DNA from: Marchantia polymorpha subsp. ruderalis
Taxonomy: Eukaryota > Streptophyta > Marchantiopsida > Marchantiales > Marchantiaceae
Assembly (NCBI GenBank): GCA_037833965.1
Contig: AP031356.1
Coordinates: 20,730,501-20,794,500 of the forward strand
Length of the DNA: 64,000 nucleotides
Reading direction: 5' to 3'
The position numbers and the translations under genes were made by a program. Under the pieces are notes generated by a model. The model saw only the letters and a program-made list of their open reading frames with translations, was not told the DNA's origin and did not search any database. Below are positions 38,732 to 50,770 of this stretch, in pieces; the stretch's first letter is position 1; every line of letters begins with the position of its first letter.

Positions 38732-41377
38732 GTGAGCAGTCAGTGCTTGAGTGGCCGACGCGCAGTGGCGATTGTGAGAGAGCGAGCGAAAGGAAGAACG
38801 TTTGTGTGTGCAGGCAACGCAATGTCGAAGGTTCCCCAGCTGCGAGTGTCTCCACTCAGGGTGCCGCAGATCGGTCTACGCGCATTTCAAGATGTGCTGT
38901 TGAGGCTGAAGCTCGATTTTCTCCTATGGGGGTGGAACTGGACATGTCCGGAGATGGTGCGCGAGTATCTGCAGGAGAGACACAAGCCTTCTCGCGGATT
39001 CCGCCCACACCCAGAGAGATGGGACATTTGCAATTGGGCGCAGGTGTTGGGCAGGTGTGCCGGCGAGGAAGGGGATCTCCTCTTCGAGGCCGATAGCGTG
39101 AAGGTGTCCCAGGAGGAAGAAGTCTCTTACAATGAGCTCTTCAAAGTTGCCAGACATCCCAAGAACGGTTTCCGGACACGGGATTACAAGGATCGATTGC
39201 GGAGAAATGTCGCGACGGCATTGCTGCAGATATTGCAGCCGACCAAGACCGCTTACATGCATGGTTGGCAGGTAGAGTTTGTGGAGCTAGTGTTGTCAGG
39301 AGCTCCGGTGCATTGGGCACGGCTCCTGTGGAAGGTGACGCGCCAACATGCGCAAGAAGAGAAGGGAGGAACCCTCAATCATCTATCGCCTTACTTAATC
39401 GTGTTTTACCGGGCGATGGGATGTTTGACAAATGCTGAGAAAACACGGTTTCCGCAGCTGACCCGGACTTATCCAGGTAGATATTCGAGGGAGGCCGAAG
39501 TAGACACGGATCCGGACGAGGAACCTGCCAGTACGCCTCCGGCTCCGGCTCCAGCAAGAGCAGCAGAAGAACGTCGAAGTGAGCGCATTCCGCGAAAGCG
39601 GAAGTGGGATGAGAGACCTGAGGACAGGCAGCCGGAAGTGCCAGCTGCGCCGACTCGTGGTCGGCCCACCCCCGAGCCTCACAGTCGACCAAAACAGAGG
39701 ACACGCAAAATGCCAACTGGTACTGAGGAGACCGGGCGAACTCCGACCCGGCGGAATCTCACACAGGAAGAGATAATCGCTCAGATTCTAGGGAAGACGG
39801 CAGATACCTCTGCACAGAAGGCACCACGGCCTTCGGGAGGAGATGGACGGACTGACAGCCGGCCGACTGCGAGTCGGATGACTGAAGGTCGACAAGCGGA
39901 AGGAAGGCCAACTGAACGGCGCGTTGAACCGGACAGCAGGCCGGAAGCAGAAGAGAGTTTGGCTGACGAGCCAACAATCCTCAGAGGGTCGTCTTCGGCG
40001 GAAGGCACTTCTGGAAGAACGCCACCAGCAAGCAGGCCAAGTGGAGTCAAAACGCGCAGGGTGTATCCGACTCCCAGTCGGACAACTACTGGTCGGCCGA
40101 CTGCGAGTCGGACAACAGAGAGTCAGCCGGATCCGCCGACTGCGAGACGGATGGGGCCAACGACCAGTGTGCGGACGCCTTCGGCGGACGCACCTTCAGC
40201 AAGGACACCTTCCGCGCAGATTGCGCCGGAAGGACAGGCAGCAGAAGCGGGCGGTGCAAGAGTGACAAAAGTCACTGCGGCGTCGACCCCTTCACAAACC
40301 GAAGATCGAGCCGGAACAGGGGCTCAAGCAGTGGGATCTCCCACTGCCCTGGATATTTTAGCAGGCAGTGGAGCAGCAGTCGCAGCGGAAGCTGCTGCGC
40401 GCCACAGTTCCAGGGAGTCGCCAAGGGATTCGGTGGCGACTGAAATCCTCGAGACTGAGGATGATACGAGCTCGGAAGAGCAGGAAGCGGATTCGGTGCA
40501 GAAAACGCCAACAGGGGTGTTGTGCGAACAGATAGTTCCACTCCTGCGATATCTGGATCGCAAGACATCCAAATACGCAAGTGCCTTAAAACCGCAGTCT
40601 TATGTGGAGACTATCAGGCGAAGGACGAGGATCAAGGTGGCAAAGTGGGCCTCTAGTTGCCAAGTATATGTGGATAGGAACACCGCCCTCCGACAACACC
40701 TGGCGGTCACCCAGAAGCTATACCAAGCCTTGCAGCAGCAGAAGGAGGATGCGGCGACGAAAAGTCAGGCGGATGCCGAACTAATACGGGCAAAGATCGA
40801 GTCGGAATTGCAGGAGGAGCGGAGACAGAACCAAGACCTAGCAGCCGAGCTTGCGCGCCAGACGCGCGCCTTAGAAGAAAGTCAAAGAGCCCGCAAGGAG
40901 GATGAGGAGTTGTTGTGCAACTTGCAATCCGAGTGCTCGGATTTGAGGGCACAACGTGCGGGATTAGAAATGCAGCTGGCTGAGGTGGAGAGCAGCTGCA
41001 GGGCGCGAGGAGAGTTGGCGGCACAGGTGACTCGTTGTCTAAAAGGATACGCCCATTGGGAGGTGGCAGCTCAAGAGAGGATTACACTCCGGGAGTTCGA
41101 GCTTCGGGCGGCGGCATTGACGGAGGGTGACAGTCGGAGTCGGCGGCGAGTGGCGAGAAAATTAGAAACCTTCTTGTCGGGTGCGCGCGACACTATGGCG
41201 CACTTGCAGTCGGAAGTCACCACAGCGCTCCGACGCCTGGGGTTACGCAGCCGGTCGGAAGACTGGCAAGGTAGAGATAGTAAGCGGAGCAGTCCGGCGC
41301 GCAGGAGGCGCAGCACCGGATCTGCTGAGTGCAGTAGAGTAGTTTGGTTTCGCGCAGATGCTGCGAGTGGTAGATAG
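38732..41377 (+). CDS. LTR-encoded protein, family 2 (881 aa), unknown function
   Basis: Open frame inside solo LTR G, nearly identical to the 906-aa protein of E from the MSKVPQLRVSPLRVPQ start onward. The first ~30 codons are out of phase with E because G has four extra bases near 38,790. The in-frame ATG at 38,822 (MSKVPQ) is therefore the most likely real start, giving 851 aa. It contains the conserved N-terminal domain, a disordered Pro/Arg/Thr-rich middle with PTASR repeats from CCGACTGCGAGTCGG palindromes, the QIVPLLRYLDRK block, a Gln/Glu-rich coiled coil and the conserved GYAHWEV...FELRAA block. It ends 33 bases before the TATA box. No known domain. Confidence 0.8.
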   Translation: MSSQCLSGRRAVAIVRERAKGRTFVCAGNAMSKVPQLRVSPLRVPQIGLRAFQDVLLRLKLDFLLWGWNWTCPEMVREYLQERHKPSRGFRPHPERWDICNWAQVLGRCAGEEGDLLFEADSVKVSQEEEVSYNELFKVARHPKNGFRTRDYKDRLRRNVATALLQILQPTKTAYMHGWQVEFVELVLSGAPVHWARLLWKVTRQHAQEEKGGTLNHLSPYLIVFYRAMGCLTNAEKTRFPQLTRTYPGRYSREAEVDTDPDEEPASTPPAPAPARAAEERRSERIPRKRKWDERPEDRQPEVPAAPTRGRPTPEPHSRPKQRTRKMPTGTEETGRTPTRRNLTQEEIIAQILGKTADTSAQKAPRPSGGDGRTDSRPTASRMTEGRQAEGRPTERRVEPDSRPEAEESLADEPTILRGSSSAEGTSGRTPPASRPSGVKTRRVYPTPSRTTTGRPTASRTTESQPDPPTARRMGPTTSVRTPSADAPSARTPSAQIAPEGQAAEAGGARVTKVTAASTPSQTEDRAGTGAQAVGSPTALDILAGSGAAVAAEAAARHSSRESPRDSVATEILETEDDTSSEEQEADSVQKTPTGVLCEQIVPLLRYLDRKTSKYASALKPQSYVETIRRRTRIKVAKWASSCQVYVDRNTALRQHLAVTQKLYQALQQQKEDAATKSQADAELIRAKIESELQEERRQNQDLAAELARQTRALEESQRARKEDEELLCNLQSECSDLRAQRAGLEMQLAEVESSCRARGELAAQVTRCLKGYAHWEVAAQERITLREFELRAAALTEGDSRSRRRVARKLETFLSGARDTMAHLQSEVTTALRRLGLRSRSEDWQGRDSKRSSPARRRRSTGSAECSRVVWFRADAASGR

Positions 41378-41410
41378 GATAGCGTAGTGCTAGTTAGGAT
41401 CTTTTGAGAG

Positions 41411-41439
41411 TATAAAGTAGATCAAGGCGTTTTGCCTTG
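41411..41439 (+). promoter_or_regulatory. LTR core promoter of G: TATA box and hairpin
   Basis: TATAAAGTAG at 41,411-41,420, then CAAGGC-GTTTT-GCCTTG at 41,423-41,439. Confidence 0.7.
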
Positions 41440-43094
41440 GGACTCTTCCAGTTTCGGAAGTGCAGATCAGGAACTCACTTTCTTGGCGTGTTTGTGCATT
41501 TTGGTCCTGGCACCACGTAGAGAAGCTGCAGCATAGCGAAGTTACCGTATGTTGTAGTTGAAGGCCTTCGGCTGAATGTTCAGAGCTAGCACCCGGTTAG
41601 AGACTTGAGTAGTGCGGATCTGCACCTGCGGGTGATTTCTGATGCTCAGAGCCGGCTGCGAGTTAGAGACTTGAACAGTTCCCCCTTACTCCTTCGAGTG
41701 ACATATCCTGATTGTACTCCTACGGGAAGTTTCCCCTGAATGCCAATGTGAAGTTTCATTACTTCGTGTAAACCTTGGTTTGTAATTCAGGTTGTGTGTG
41801 TGTTACTGGATCGTGTTTTCAGTAAGTTCTCAGTTGGGTCTGCACTCCCTGCGTTCGGTGTGATAGTCGAGGGTGACGTCCACGGCGTATGTAGAGGCTT
41901 CGTTCCGAAGTGGAAAGTCCAGTCCGGGTACCCCCGCTAGTTCCTGGCGGAAGGGCAGTAAAAGCCGGAGTGGGAGGCACTACCTGCAGAACCTCTGAGT
42001 GAACTTGTGAGACACTTTCCTCCTGAAATCCGAAGCGGAGGTCCTGACCGACCTCCGAGTTGTGCTTTTTGCCAATTTCAGGTGTGTGTGTGTGTTGAGT
42101 GACCACGCTGTACCGTGCATCCTCCGAGCATCCTCCGAGTCGAGATCCTCCTCCGAGTCGAGCCTCCGAGTCGAGCACTGCAGTATTTCTGGGAGTGACA
42201 GTCGCCTAGAATTCAAACTCTACAAAAGTCTGTTAAACGTGACACTTTTACTCTGTGTGTTGCCTCTGTCCCTGTGGGTTCGATCTTTTTACCACCATAC
42301 TGCAGTTTTAGCCTTTGGTGGGTTATTACAGGTTGCACAGTGCAGCGTACAACACACACACACACACCTAAAACTACAGAAACACATCCCAGAGATCGGT
42401 TAGGACCTCTACTCAAGATTTCAGGGGGAAAGTCTCTCACGAGTACTCAGCGAAGCTACGGGTAGTGACTCCCAACTCCGGCTTTTACAACCCTTTCACT
42501 AGCTTTCTGCTAGCGTAGGGAACCCGGTTTGGACTTCCTACTTCGGATCAAAGTCACTCACACGCGGTGAACAACACTCTCAACTCACAAAATGCGCAGA
42601 GAACACAGGTCCGCACGGAGGTACTCAACTTAGAAACGATCCAGTAACACACCATAACAGTCTATTGAAGAGTTTGAATTCTTAGGGACTTGTCATTCCC
42701 AGAAATACTACAGGGGTTACCCTGAAGGCACCTGCTGCAGCGTAACCTGAATTTACAACCAAGGCTTACACGAAGTAGCAAAACTTCACTTTGACATTAA
42801 GGGGAAAAATCCCGAAGGAGTACAATCAGGAACAGTCACTCAAAAGTGTAAGGGGGAAACTGTCCAAGTATCTAACTCGTAATTGGCTCTGAGCATTCGC
42901 AATCACCCGCAGGTGTAGATCCGAACTACTCAAGTCTCTAACCAGCGTACTAGCTCTGAACATTCGGCCGAAGGCCTTCAGCTACACAATGCGGACCGCC
43001 AAGGTGTAGCTCCTCTTGCGTGGTGACAGAACTAAGGACACAAACACGTAGAGAAAATGGTTCCTAATCTGCAATTCCGAAACTGGAAAAATCC

Positions 43095-43124
43095 CAAGGC
43101 AAGACGCCTTGAACAACTTTATAC
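43095..43124 (-). promoter_or_regulatory. LTR core promoter of H: TATA box and hairpin
   Basis: GGTATAAAGTT (43,124-43,114, minus), then CAAGGC-GTCTT-GCCTTG (43,111-43,095). The loop differs from the usual GTTTT; the stem is intact. Confidence 0.6.
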
Positions 43125-43154
43125 CTTCTAAGTCCTAACTAACACTACACTACA

Positions 43155-45890
43155 CTATGCTGTGCTTCGCCTTCTGCGCGACGGACTGCCGCGCACTAAC
43201 TCTCTACCCTGCAAGTCCTTCGCTCGACTGCGCAGTCCCAATCGCTGCAACACCGCGGAAACCTCCGACTCGAGGGTGGTCATGGTGTCCCGCGATTTTG
43301 ACAGAAAAGAATCCAGCTTCTTCGCTACTCGCCGCCGACTCCGACTGTCACCTAACAACAACCCGGTTGCACGAAGCTCTAACTCGCGGAGTGTGAGTTT
43401 CTCCTGCGCCGCCACTTCCCAGTGGGCGTAGCCCCTGAAGCAGTGGGTGACTCGCCTCGCCATCTCTTCCTTCGTGCGATCTGCCTCCCGCCGGCGATCG
43501 TCTTCAACTACAACCAACTTCAATTTGGCCTCCGCACGCTGCGCTCTCAATTCCCCGCACTCGGATTACAGTCTACGGATTAATTCCTCATCCGCCTGCC
43601 GTGCAAGCTGACACTGCTCTAACAACCGTGTCTGTCGCACGACCTCCTCTGACAAAATTCAATTCTGAGCCTGCTTAGAATCCAGCTCCTCGGCGAGCTT
43701 CGCCTTCTCCTTGGCGAACTCTTCCAGCTTCTCGTCCTTCATCTTGTCGAAGGCTTTGTACAACTTCCTAGTGAGGTTGTACTGACCCCACAAGCACTCG
43801 TGCTTCTCCCGCAGATCCTTAAGTTCCTGATACACTCGGCTCAACAACTTGCTGGTGTGGACTTTAGTGCGGGTTCGCCTTCTCACTAGCTCGACGTAGG
43901 ACCCAGGCTGACGAGGATCCGCGTACTTCTCCACTTTGCGATCCAGGTACCTCAACAGAGATACTACCTGCTCACAGAGCGCCGCCGTCGGCACGCCTAC
44001 CATTTCCTGCTCCTCCTCCTCGGTGGATTCCGATCTCGACACTGATTCTGTTGATCCTCCTTCTTCGTCATCCTCCGAATTGAGGATTTCGGTCGCCATT
44101 GAATTCGTCGGCGACTGACCTGTGCGGGGCTGCGAGATGTCTATGTGCTCTGCCGCCGCTGGCACTCCTGCAACCTCGCTGCTCCCTGCTAAAATGTCCA
44201 AGGCGGTGGATGAATGCGGTCGTGCCGAATTCATATCGTCCGCCTGCCCGGCTGCGACTGTAACCTCCTCGCCGCCTGCGTCTACTACCGAAGGCGGTCG
44301 TGCGAAATGTACTTGCGCGGAGTGCAATTGTGCATCGCGCGCACGAATTTCACCCTGCGGACAGTCAATCCGCTCCTCTGTTAGGTCCCGCTCCTTCGAT
44401 CGGTCCCGCTCCACCGTTAGGTCCTGCGCCAGGGATGCATCCGGCCTATGCGTAGGCACAATTCCCGGCGGCGCTTCCGCCGAGGGCGCAGCGCCGAAGG
44501 CGGTTGAGCCGAAGGCGGCCGGCCCGATGTCCCTTGGCCCGAAGGCCCTTCCGCCGAAGGCGCACCTTCCGGCTCTCTACTCGTAACTCGGTGGCCCGAA
44601 GGCCCTGGCGCCGAAGGCGCATATCCCAGCGATCTCACCGCCGAAGGGCCTTGCCTCGAAGGCCCTTGAGCCGAAGGCGGATCTTCCGCCGGCTCCTTCC
44701 CTTTCCTGCGTTGCACCGGGGGTGAGTCTTGCCTATGCGTAGGCAAACTTCCTTCGCCTATGCTTAGGCGAAAGTCTTCGTCTGCAAGGAGTCGCCTATC
44801 CACAGGAAGTCGCCTATGCGTAGGCGGCACACTCATCCGTGCCGCACGTTGTTGCTCCTGAACCGAAGGTCGTCTCACTTCCGCCGAGGGCGTAGGGTGG
44901 TCCGTTGATCGCTCCGCCGTCCGCGCAGTCCCATCCTTCTCCGAGGATGGACTTTCCTTCTCTCCGGCGATCGTCGCCGTTTCTGCGCTGCTGGCCGGTA
45001 ACAAAAGCCAGCGCGCCTTCTGCTTCAGCCCACTGTAGATCTCGTGCAGTGGTCGCTTCCGGGTGAGAGCAGCTGATTCTTGATGTTGCTCCTTCTCCGG
45101 TTCCTCTCTCCATCTCCGCTTCCGCGGCACTCGTGCTGCTATCCTCCCCGCATCCTGTTGACCCGGTGGAGTGGAAGTCGGAGAGTCCTCCGCGTTGGTA
45201 TCGACTTCGTTATCCCGCACATACCCCCAGGGATTGTCGACTGTCAAGGGCGGAAATTGAATACGCTCGGTCGCGGTTAAGCAACCCATCGACCGATAAA
45301 AGTTTATCAAGAAGGGGGAGAGGTGATTGAGCGTTCCTCCCCGCTCCTCCAACGCATGCTGTCGCATCACCTTATGCAGGATACGCGACCAGTGAAGTGG
45401 AGCTCCGGCCAATGTGAGCTCCACGAAGTACACTTGCCAAGAAGTGATGTAAGTAGTGCGGTGCGGCTGCAAGAGTTGCAGCAGTGCCATTGCTACGGTT
45501 CTGCGGAAACGATCTCTGTAGTCCCGGGTCCTGTATCCGTTCTTGGTGGACTTATCCCGCTTGAACAATTCCACAAAGGAGGTTTCTTCCGCCTTCGACA
45601 CCTTGACGCTCTCACTGTCGAATAGGAGGAACCCGTCCTCGCCTGCACACCTTCCCAATGCTTGTCCTCAATCGTGGACAGTCCAACGATCTACGTGCGG
45701 ACGGAATCCGCGCGTAGGTTGCTCTCTCTTGCTCAGCCATTCGTGCACCATGTCTCCGCACACGTAATCCCACAGCAAGAAATCGAGTTTCCTCGCAATC
45801 AGCCGGTCCTGAAAAGCACGCAACCCAATCTGCGGAAGCTTGAGTGGGACCATCCGTAGCTTAATCGACGTCGACATCGCGTTCTTGAAA
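43155..45890 (-). pseudogene. LTR ORF of H, decayed
   Basis: Fragments in several frames follow the order of the LTR-encoded protein: LRMVPLKLPQIGLRAF near 45,860, LGRCAGEDG to the Pro-rich region in one 413-codon stretch (45,658-44,417), an acidic and QVVSLLRYLDRK segment in the next (44,459-43,659), and a C-terminal coiled coil (43,550-43,155). Frameshifts and stops separate them. A deletion shortens the WGWNYIC segment to WDYVC. It belongs to a third lineage between families 1 and 2, with GCCTATGCGTAGGC palindromes in the middle. Confidence 0.8.
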
Positions 45891-46369
45891 TCGGATTGCG
45901 CAAACCTCTCTCTGCTATGCCCGAGCCTCTTGCCCGCGGTTCTGTTTCCTCTGCAAACTTGTGGTACCCCACTTTTGGTAATTTTGAGGAAATTAAAACA
46001 TTTTTGGAAAACTGTACCAAGGCAGCAATGTAAATAGCCTTCGGTGCATCAGAACAGAGTGAATTCGGAAGATCGCAGAGATTCTCGAGGGACCTCGTAG
46101 AATCTAGGAGTTGGGTGCAGCGTCAAGGAAGGGCACCACCCTCCCTGCAAGCTCTGCAGTTAGGATCCCTACGGCGCAAGGCGCAAAATCCGCCTTCGGC
46201 GCTGCGTCCGCGGCGGTAGGGAAATTCTTCATATTTAGGTCAACCCCCAAACGCCTTGACTTAGTTAGGGTCTTGTTGGAAAGAGCTCGACACGCTGATT
46301 TCAACGAGCCCAAGAACGTCAACAACGGAGGAGGGCTCCGGGAGTTATGAAGGTTGCAAGATACTCAGC

Positions 46370-46890
46370 TTTCCGCCTGCGCACAGGCGAAGAAAGTTTT
46401 GTCCTATGCGCGGACGAAGGAAGTTCGCCTGCGCACAGGCGAAATAGGGTTTCGACGTAGGCGCGAAGTTCGCCTACACACAGGCGTTCGCCTGTGCACA
46501 GGCGCTTCGGCGTCGGCGGGAAATCCGCCTTGGGCCCTAGAAATGCGCCTTGGGAGGTAGAAATTGTACGGCGCCTTCTGCGCCAGCGCAACGGCGCGGA
46601 CGAGCAAGGAGCCGCCAGAATAGTAAAATCCGTACGGACCGTACGGACTGTACGGACGGGACGGATGGATGCTCTTGTGGTCGGACGGAGTTGCGGCAGC
46701 GAGAGCGCCGACGGAGAGACAAGGAACGGACAGTCTGGACGGAGTCGGTTGACCGCGGTCAACGCCTTCCGCGCCAGCACATCAACGAGGGCGGACTTCG
46801 CCTGCGCACAGGCGAGCGCCTGTGCACAGGCGGGTGAAGTTCCGCGCCGGCGGAGAATCCGCCGAGGAGTCCGCCTGCGCACAGGCGGGA
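46370..46890. repeat. Palindrome-rich section of LTR I
   Basis: CGCCTGCGCACAGGCG and CGCCTGTGCACAGGCG units. It also holds a three-unit run of gtacgga(c/t) palindromes near 46,631-46,660, where D has two. Confidence 0.7.
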
Positions 46891-47171
46891 GTTGAACTTT
46901 TGTCCGACGTGCGGACAAGCGCCGAGGCAGAGAAGGATTGGCTGAGGAGCGGTACGAACGAGTGTACCGCGCAAGGCGGAAAATCCGCCTTCGGCGCTGC
47001 GTACCCATGTCCGCGGCGTAGTACGCTCGCGGAGTTCAAATTCGCCAATTCGAGCGTGAGAGTTAAATCAGCGTCGGCGGAGCGTGAAGCCGCGCGTGAG
47101 AGCGGAGACCGTTTTAGCGTAGAGCCGGCGCGGCTATCAATTGAGTCGTCCTTCACGAGCAAGAGCCGACC

Positions 47172-49792
47172 ATGACCTTCGACCGGGAGACGAAGAGCGT
47201 CCCATTCTTGAATTCGCGATTCCATTCTCTAGTGCGAGCTGCGCGCGTCCATCTGCTAGCTGCTAAGCATTCCCGACATCGCCGCGCAGAGGATTACTTG
47301 GTGATTGAGAGAGAAGTGAGTGCGCGTGATTCGGAATTGAGTGAGATTAGAGTTTGCCGAGGAAGCAAGAAGCTCAAGCGGAGCAGAAGGAGAATTAGCG
47401 AACAGGCGAATTCCAAGAACGCAATGACGAGACTGGGCCGATTGCGGATGCTGCCGCTCCGACTGCCACAGAACGGGCTGCGCGCTTTCGAGGAGCGCCT
47501 GATAGCAAGAAAGCTCAATTTCTTGCTATGGGGATGGAACTACATCTGTGTGGATATGGTGCGCGAGTGGCTAGAGCCACAGGGATCACCTACGCGCGGA
47601 TTGCGGCCGCATGTCGATCGATGGACGGTCCAAGATTGGGAGCAGGCATTAGGGAGATGTGCCAGCATCCCAGGGCACCTCCTCTTTGATAGTGAGAGCG
47701 TCAAGGTGTCCAAGCAAGACGAGGCGCAATTTGTGGAGCTGTTCAAGCGGGAGAAGTCTACCAAGAATGGGTACAAGACCCGCGATTACAAGGATCGATT
47801 CCGCCGAACTGTGGCTACGGCGCTGCTGCAATTACTGCAGCCACACCGCGCCTGCTACATCACATTGTGGCAGGTCTCTTTTGTGGAGTGCATCATCGAG
47901 GGAGCTCCAATTCACTGGGCGAGCATCCTGCACAGAGTGATGCGACAGCACGCTTTTGAGGAGAAGGGAGGAACTCTAAATCATCTCTCTCCTTTCCTCA
48001 TCAATTTTTATAGACAGCGAAATCGTTTGACCGCGGCGGAGCTTGCTCGTTTTCCGCCGTTGTCCGTCGACCATCCCGGGAGGTATGTGCGGGAGAACGA
48101 GGTCGACACTGATGCAGAGGAGTCGCCGACTTCTACTCCGCCGAGGCGGAGGGACGAAGGGAGAAATACTCCTGCAGCAAGAGTGCCGCGGAAGCGGCGA
48201 TGGAGAGAGGAGTCCGAAGAGGAGCAGCATCAAGAACCCACTGCTCCCATTCGACCGCGGCCGTTGTACGAATCGTACAGCTGGCCGAAGCAGAAGGCGC
48301 GCAGGCTTGTGTTACCAGCCAGCAGCGCGGACACGGCGACGATTGCCACGGAGAAAGGAAGTGCGTCGCCAAAGAAGAACGAGGGAGCGCGGACGTCGGC
48401 AGGAGCAACGGACCCCGCTGCACCTTCGACGGACGAGAGGCCGCCTACGGGCCAAGGGCCTCCGGAGTTACCACGTGCGTTGCGGACAGGTGTTCCGCCT
48501 GCGCACAGGCGAGCCTCGACGGATCGGCGACCACAAGCGGACGTGGACCTACGCCTACGCGTGGGAAGAAGCAGTCCGCCTGTGCATAGGCGTTCGCCTG
48601 TGCACAGGTCGCCTCAACGCATGCCGCCTGCGCACAGGCAGGATTCACCCCCATTCCAACGTAGGAAGGGGAAGGAGCCGGCGGAAGATCCGCCTACGGG
48701 ACACAGGCCTTCCGGGCCAGACCCTCCGGCGCACAACGCGCCGCGATTTGGGCCTTCGGCGCCAAGGCCTTCGGGCCGAGGAGATGCGAGCAGGGAGCGT
48801 GCGGAGGCCGCACCATCAACGGGTAGTCCGCCGGTAGATGCGCTTTCGGCGGTAGGGCCTACGGGCCAAGGGACAACGGGCGAGCGGCCCCCGGCTATGT
48901 CGCCTTTGGCGATAGACGCCTTCGGCGCTGCGCCTGCGGCGGACAAGGCGCCGGCATTCGCGCCTGCGCACAGGCCAGGCACAGCCCTCGCGCAGGACCG
49001 ATCGAGGGAGCAGCACCTGACGGAGGAGCGGATTGACTGTTCGCGGGACGAAATTTCGGTGCGCGATGCGCAATCAAACCCCGCGCAGACACCCTCCGCG
49101 CGATCGCCTTCGGCGGCAGAGAGGATACGGTCGCAGACCGACACGCGGGCAACGGGGATGTAGCACGGCCACATTCGCCCACCGCCTTAGACATTTTGGC
49201 GAAGAGCAGCGAGGCTGCAGCGGTACCTTCGCAGGCAGCACACGTCGACGACGTGCAGCCCCACTCGGGTCAGTCGCCAACGCAATCAATGGCGACTGAA
49301 ATCCTCAACTCGGATGATGACGACGGAGGCTCCACCGAAGCAATGTCGAGAGCCGGGGATACCGAGGAGGAGGAGGAGGAAATTGTTGGAGCACCGGCGG
49401 CGGCACTATCTGAGCAGGTGATACCGTTGCTGAAGTACTTGGATCGCAAATTTGATAAATACGCCGATCCACTTCAGCCGGGATCTTACATTGAATTAGT
49501 GCGCAGGCGGACTCGCACTAAAGTCCACACTAGCAAGCTACTAGCTAGGCTGGACCAGGAGTTGAAGGAATTGAGGGAGAGGCATGCCTGTTTGTGGGGG
49601 CAGTACAACCTTGAGAGGAAATCGCACGCCCTCGACAGGATGAGGAAGGAGAGATTGGAAGAGCTCACCAGGGATGTGGTGAAGACCACGACGGATTTGA
49701 TGTCTGAGAAAACTCAGAATCAGATTCTGTCAGAGGAGCTCGTGCGATAGACGCGTTTGTTGGCGGAGTGTCAGCTCGCACGGTAGGCGGAT
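47172..49792 (+). pseudogene. LTR ORF of I, frameshift and nonsense codons
   Basis: Open for 663 codons from the MTFDRE start, covering the conserved domain and Pro-rich middle. A frameshift near 49,110-49,160 follows, then 185 codons in another phase to a TAG at 49,748-49,750 and a second TAG just after. Both TAGs sit at exactly the positions seen in D (28,441 and 28,479). J truncates the rest. Confidence 0.85.
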
Positions 49793-50209
49793 TGTGGTAC
49801 CCCACTTTTGGCAATTTTGAGGAAATTAAAACATTTTTGAAAAACTGTACCCTGGCAGCATTGTGAATAGCCTTCGGTACATCAAAACGGAGTGAATCCG
49901 GAAGATCGCGGGGATTCTCGAGGGATCTTGTAGAATCTGGGATTTGGGGTGCAGCAGTAAAAACAGACACCACCCTCCCTGCGAGCTCTGCAGTTAGGAC
50001 CCCTACGACGCAAGGCGCAAAACCCGCCTTCGGAGGTTGCGTCCGCGGCTGTAGGGAAACCCTCCATAATTAGTTCAACCCTCGGGCGCCTTGACCAAGT
50101 TAGGGTCCCGTTGGAAAGAGCTCGACGCACTGATTCCAACGAGCCCAAGAACGCTTGGAACGGATGAGGACTTAGGGAGTTATCACTATTGGAAGAAACG
50201 GAGGCGGTC

Positions 50210-50770
50210 GCCTACGGCGGAAAGAGTTCGCCACCGGCGCGAATTCCGCCTACGCGGAAGGGGGAATCAAGTTTTGTCCTATGCGCGGACGAAGGCGTTC
50301 GCCTGTGCACAGGCGAAGTAGGGTTAGGGGAGGCGCGAAGTCCGCCTACGCACCGGCGCTCGCCTGTACACAGGCGCTTCGGCGTCGGCGGAAAATCCGC
50401 CTTGGGCCCTAGAAATGCGCCTTGTGAGGTAGAACGTGTACGGCGCCTTCCGCGCCAGCGCAGCGCCGCGTACGGCGGAAGAGCCGCCAGAGTAATCAAA
50501 TCGGTACGGGCCATGCGGACGGGACGGGTGGATGCGCTCTTGGACGGACGGAGTTGCGGCGGCGGAAGCGCCGACGAAGAGACAAGGAACGGACAGACTG
50601 GACGGAGACGGCTGACCACGGTCAACGCCTTCCGCGCCAGCGCAGCGCCGCGCACGGAATTCGCCTGCGCACAGGCGAACGCCTGTGCACAGGAGGATGT
50701 TCAAGTTCCGCGCCGGCGGAGCATCCGCCGAGGCTCCTGCCTGCGCACAGGCAGGAGTTGAACTTTTGTC
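50210..50770. repeat. Palindrome-rich section of LTR J
   Basis: Same array as C and B, with GCCTGTGCACAGGC units near 50,301 and 50,681 and variants GCCTGCGCACAGGC near 50,661 and 50,739. Confidence 0.7.

Larger units (their letters stand above)
37465..42330 (+). mobile_element. Solo LTR G (family 2), inserted in H
   Basis: 4,866 bp from TGTGGTAACACAC (37,465) to GGTTATTACA (42,330), with perfect duplication ggttg at 37,460-37,464 and 42,331-42,335. The interrupted host sequence, cactcggaggttg|cacagtgcagcg, is recognisable R-U5 of H. It is very similar to the 5' LTR of E throughout. This is the clearest single proof that the ORF lies inside the LTR. Confidence 0.97.
37282..45959 (-). mobile_element. 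LTR H (minus), inserted in L; hosts G and is interrupted by I
   Basis: Its 3' end (TGTAATAACCC on the plus strand) is at 37,282, after candidate duplication gagcg (37,277-37,281). R-U5 is split by solo LTR G at 37,464/42,336. It continues through TATA (43,124) and a decayed LTR ORF, then I interrupts it at 45,959 (duplicated 5-mer aaact at 45,955-45,959). Its 5' end is outside the window. Whether it is a solo LTR or belongs to a full element cannot be told. Confidence 0.87.
45960..49792 (+). mobile_element. LTR I (family 1), inserted in H and interrupted by J
   Basis: TGTGGTACCCC starts at 45,960 after aaact (45,955-45,959). The hairpin array is at 46,370-46,890 and the LTR ORF starts at 47,172. 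J enters at 49,793 with duplicated 5-mer cggat (49,788-49,792); the same host string continues gaggatttaa in D. The 3' end of I is outside the window. Confidence 0.9.
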
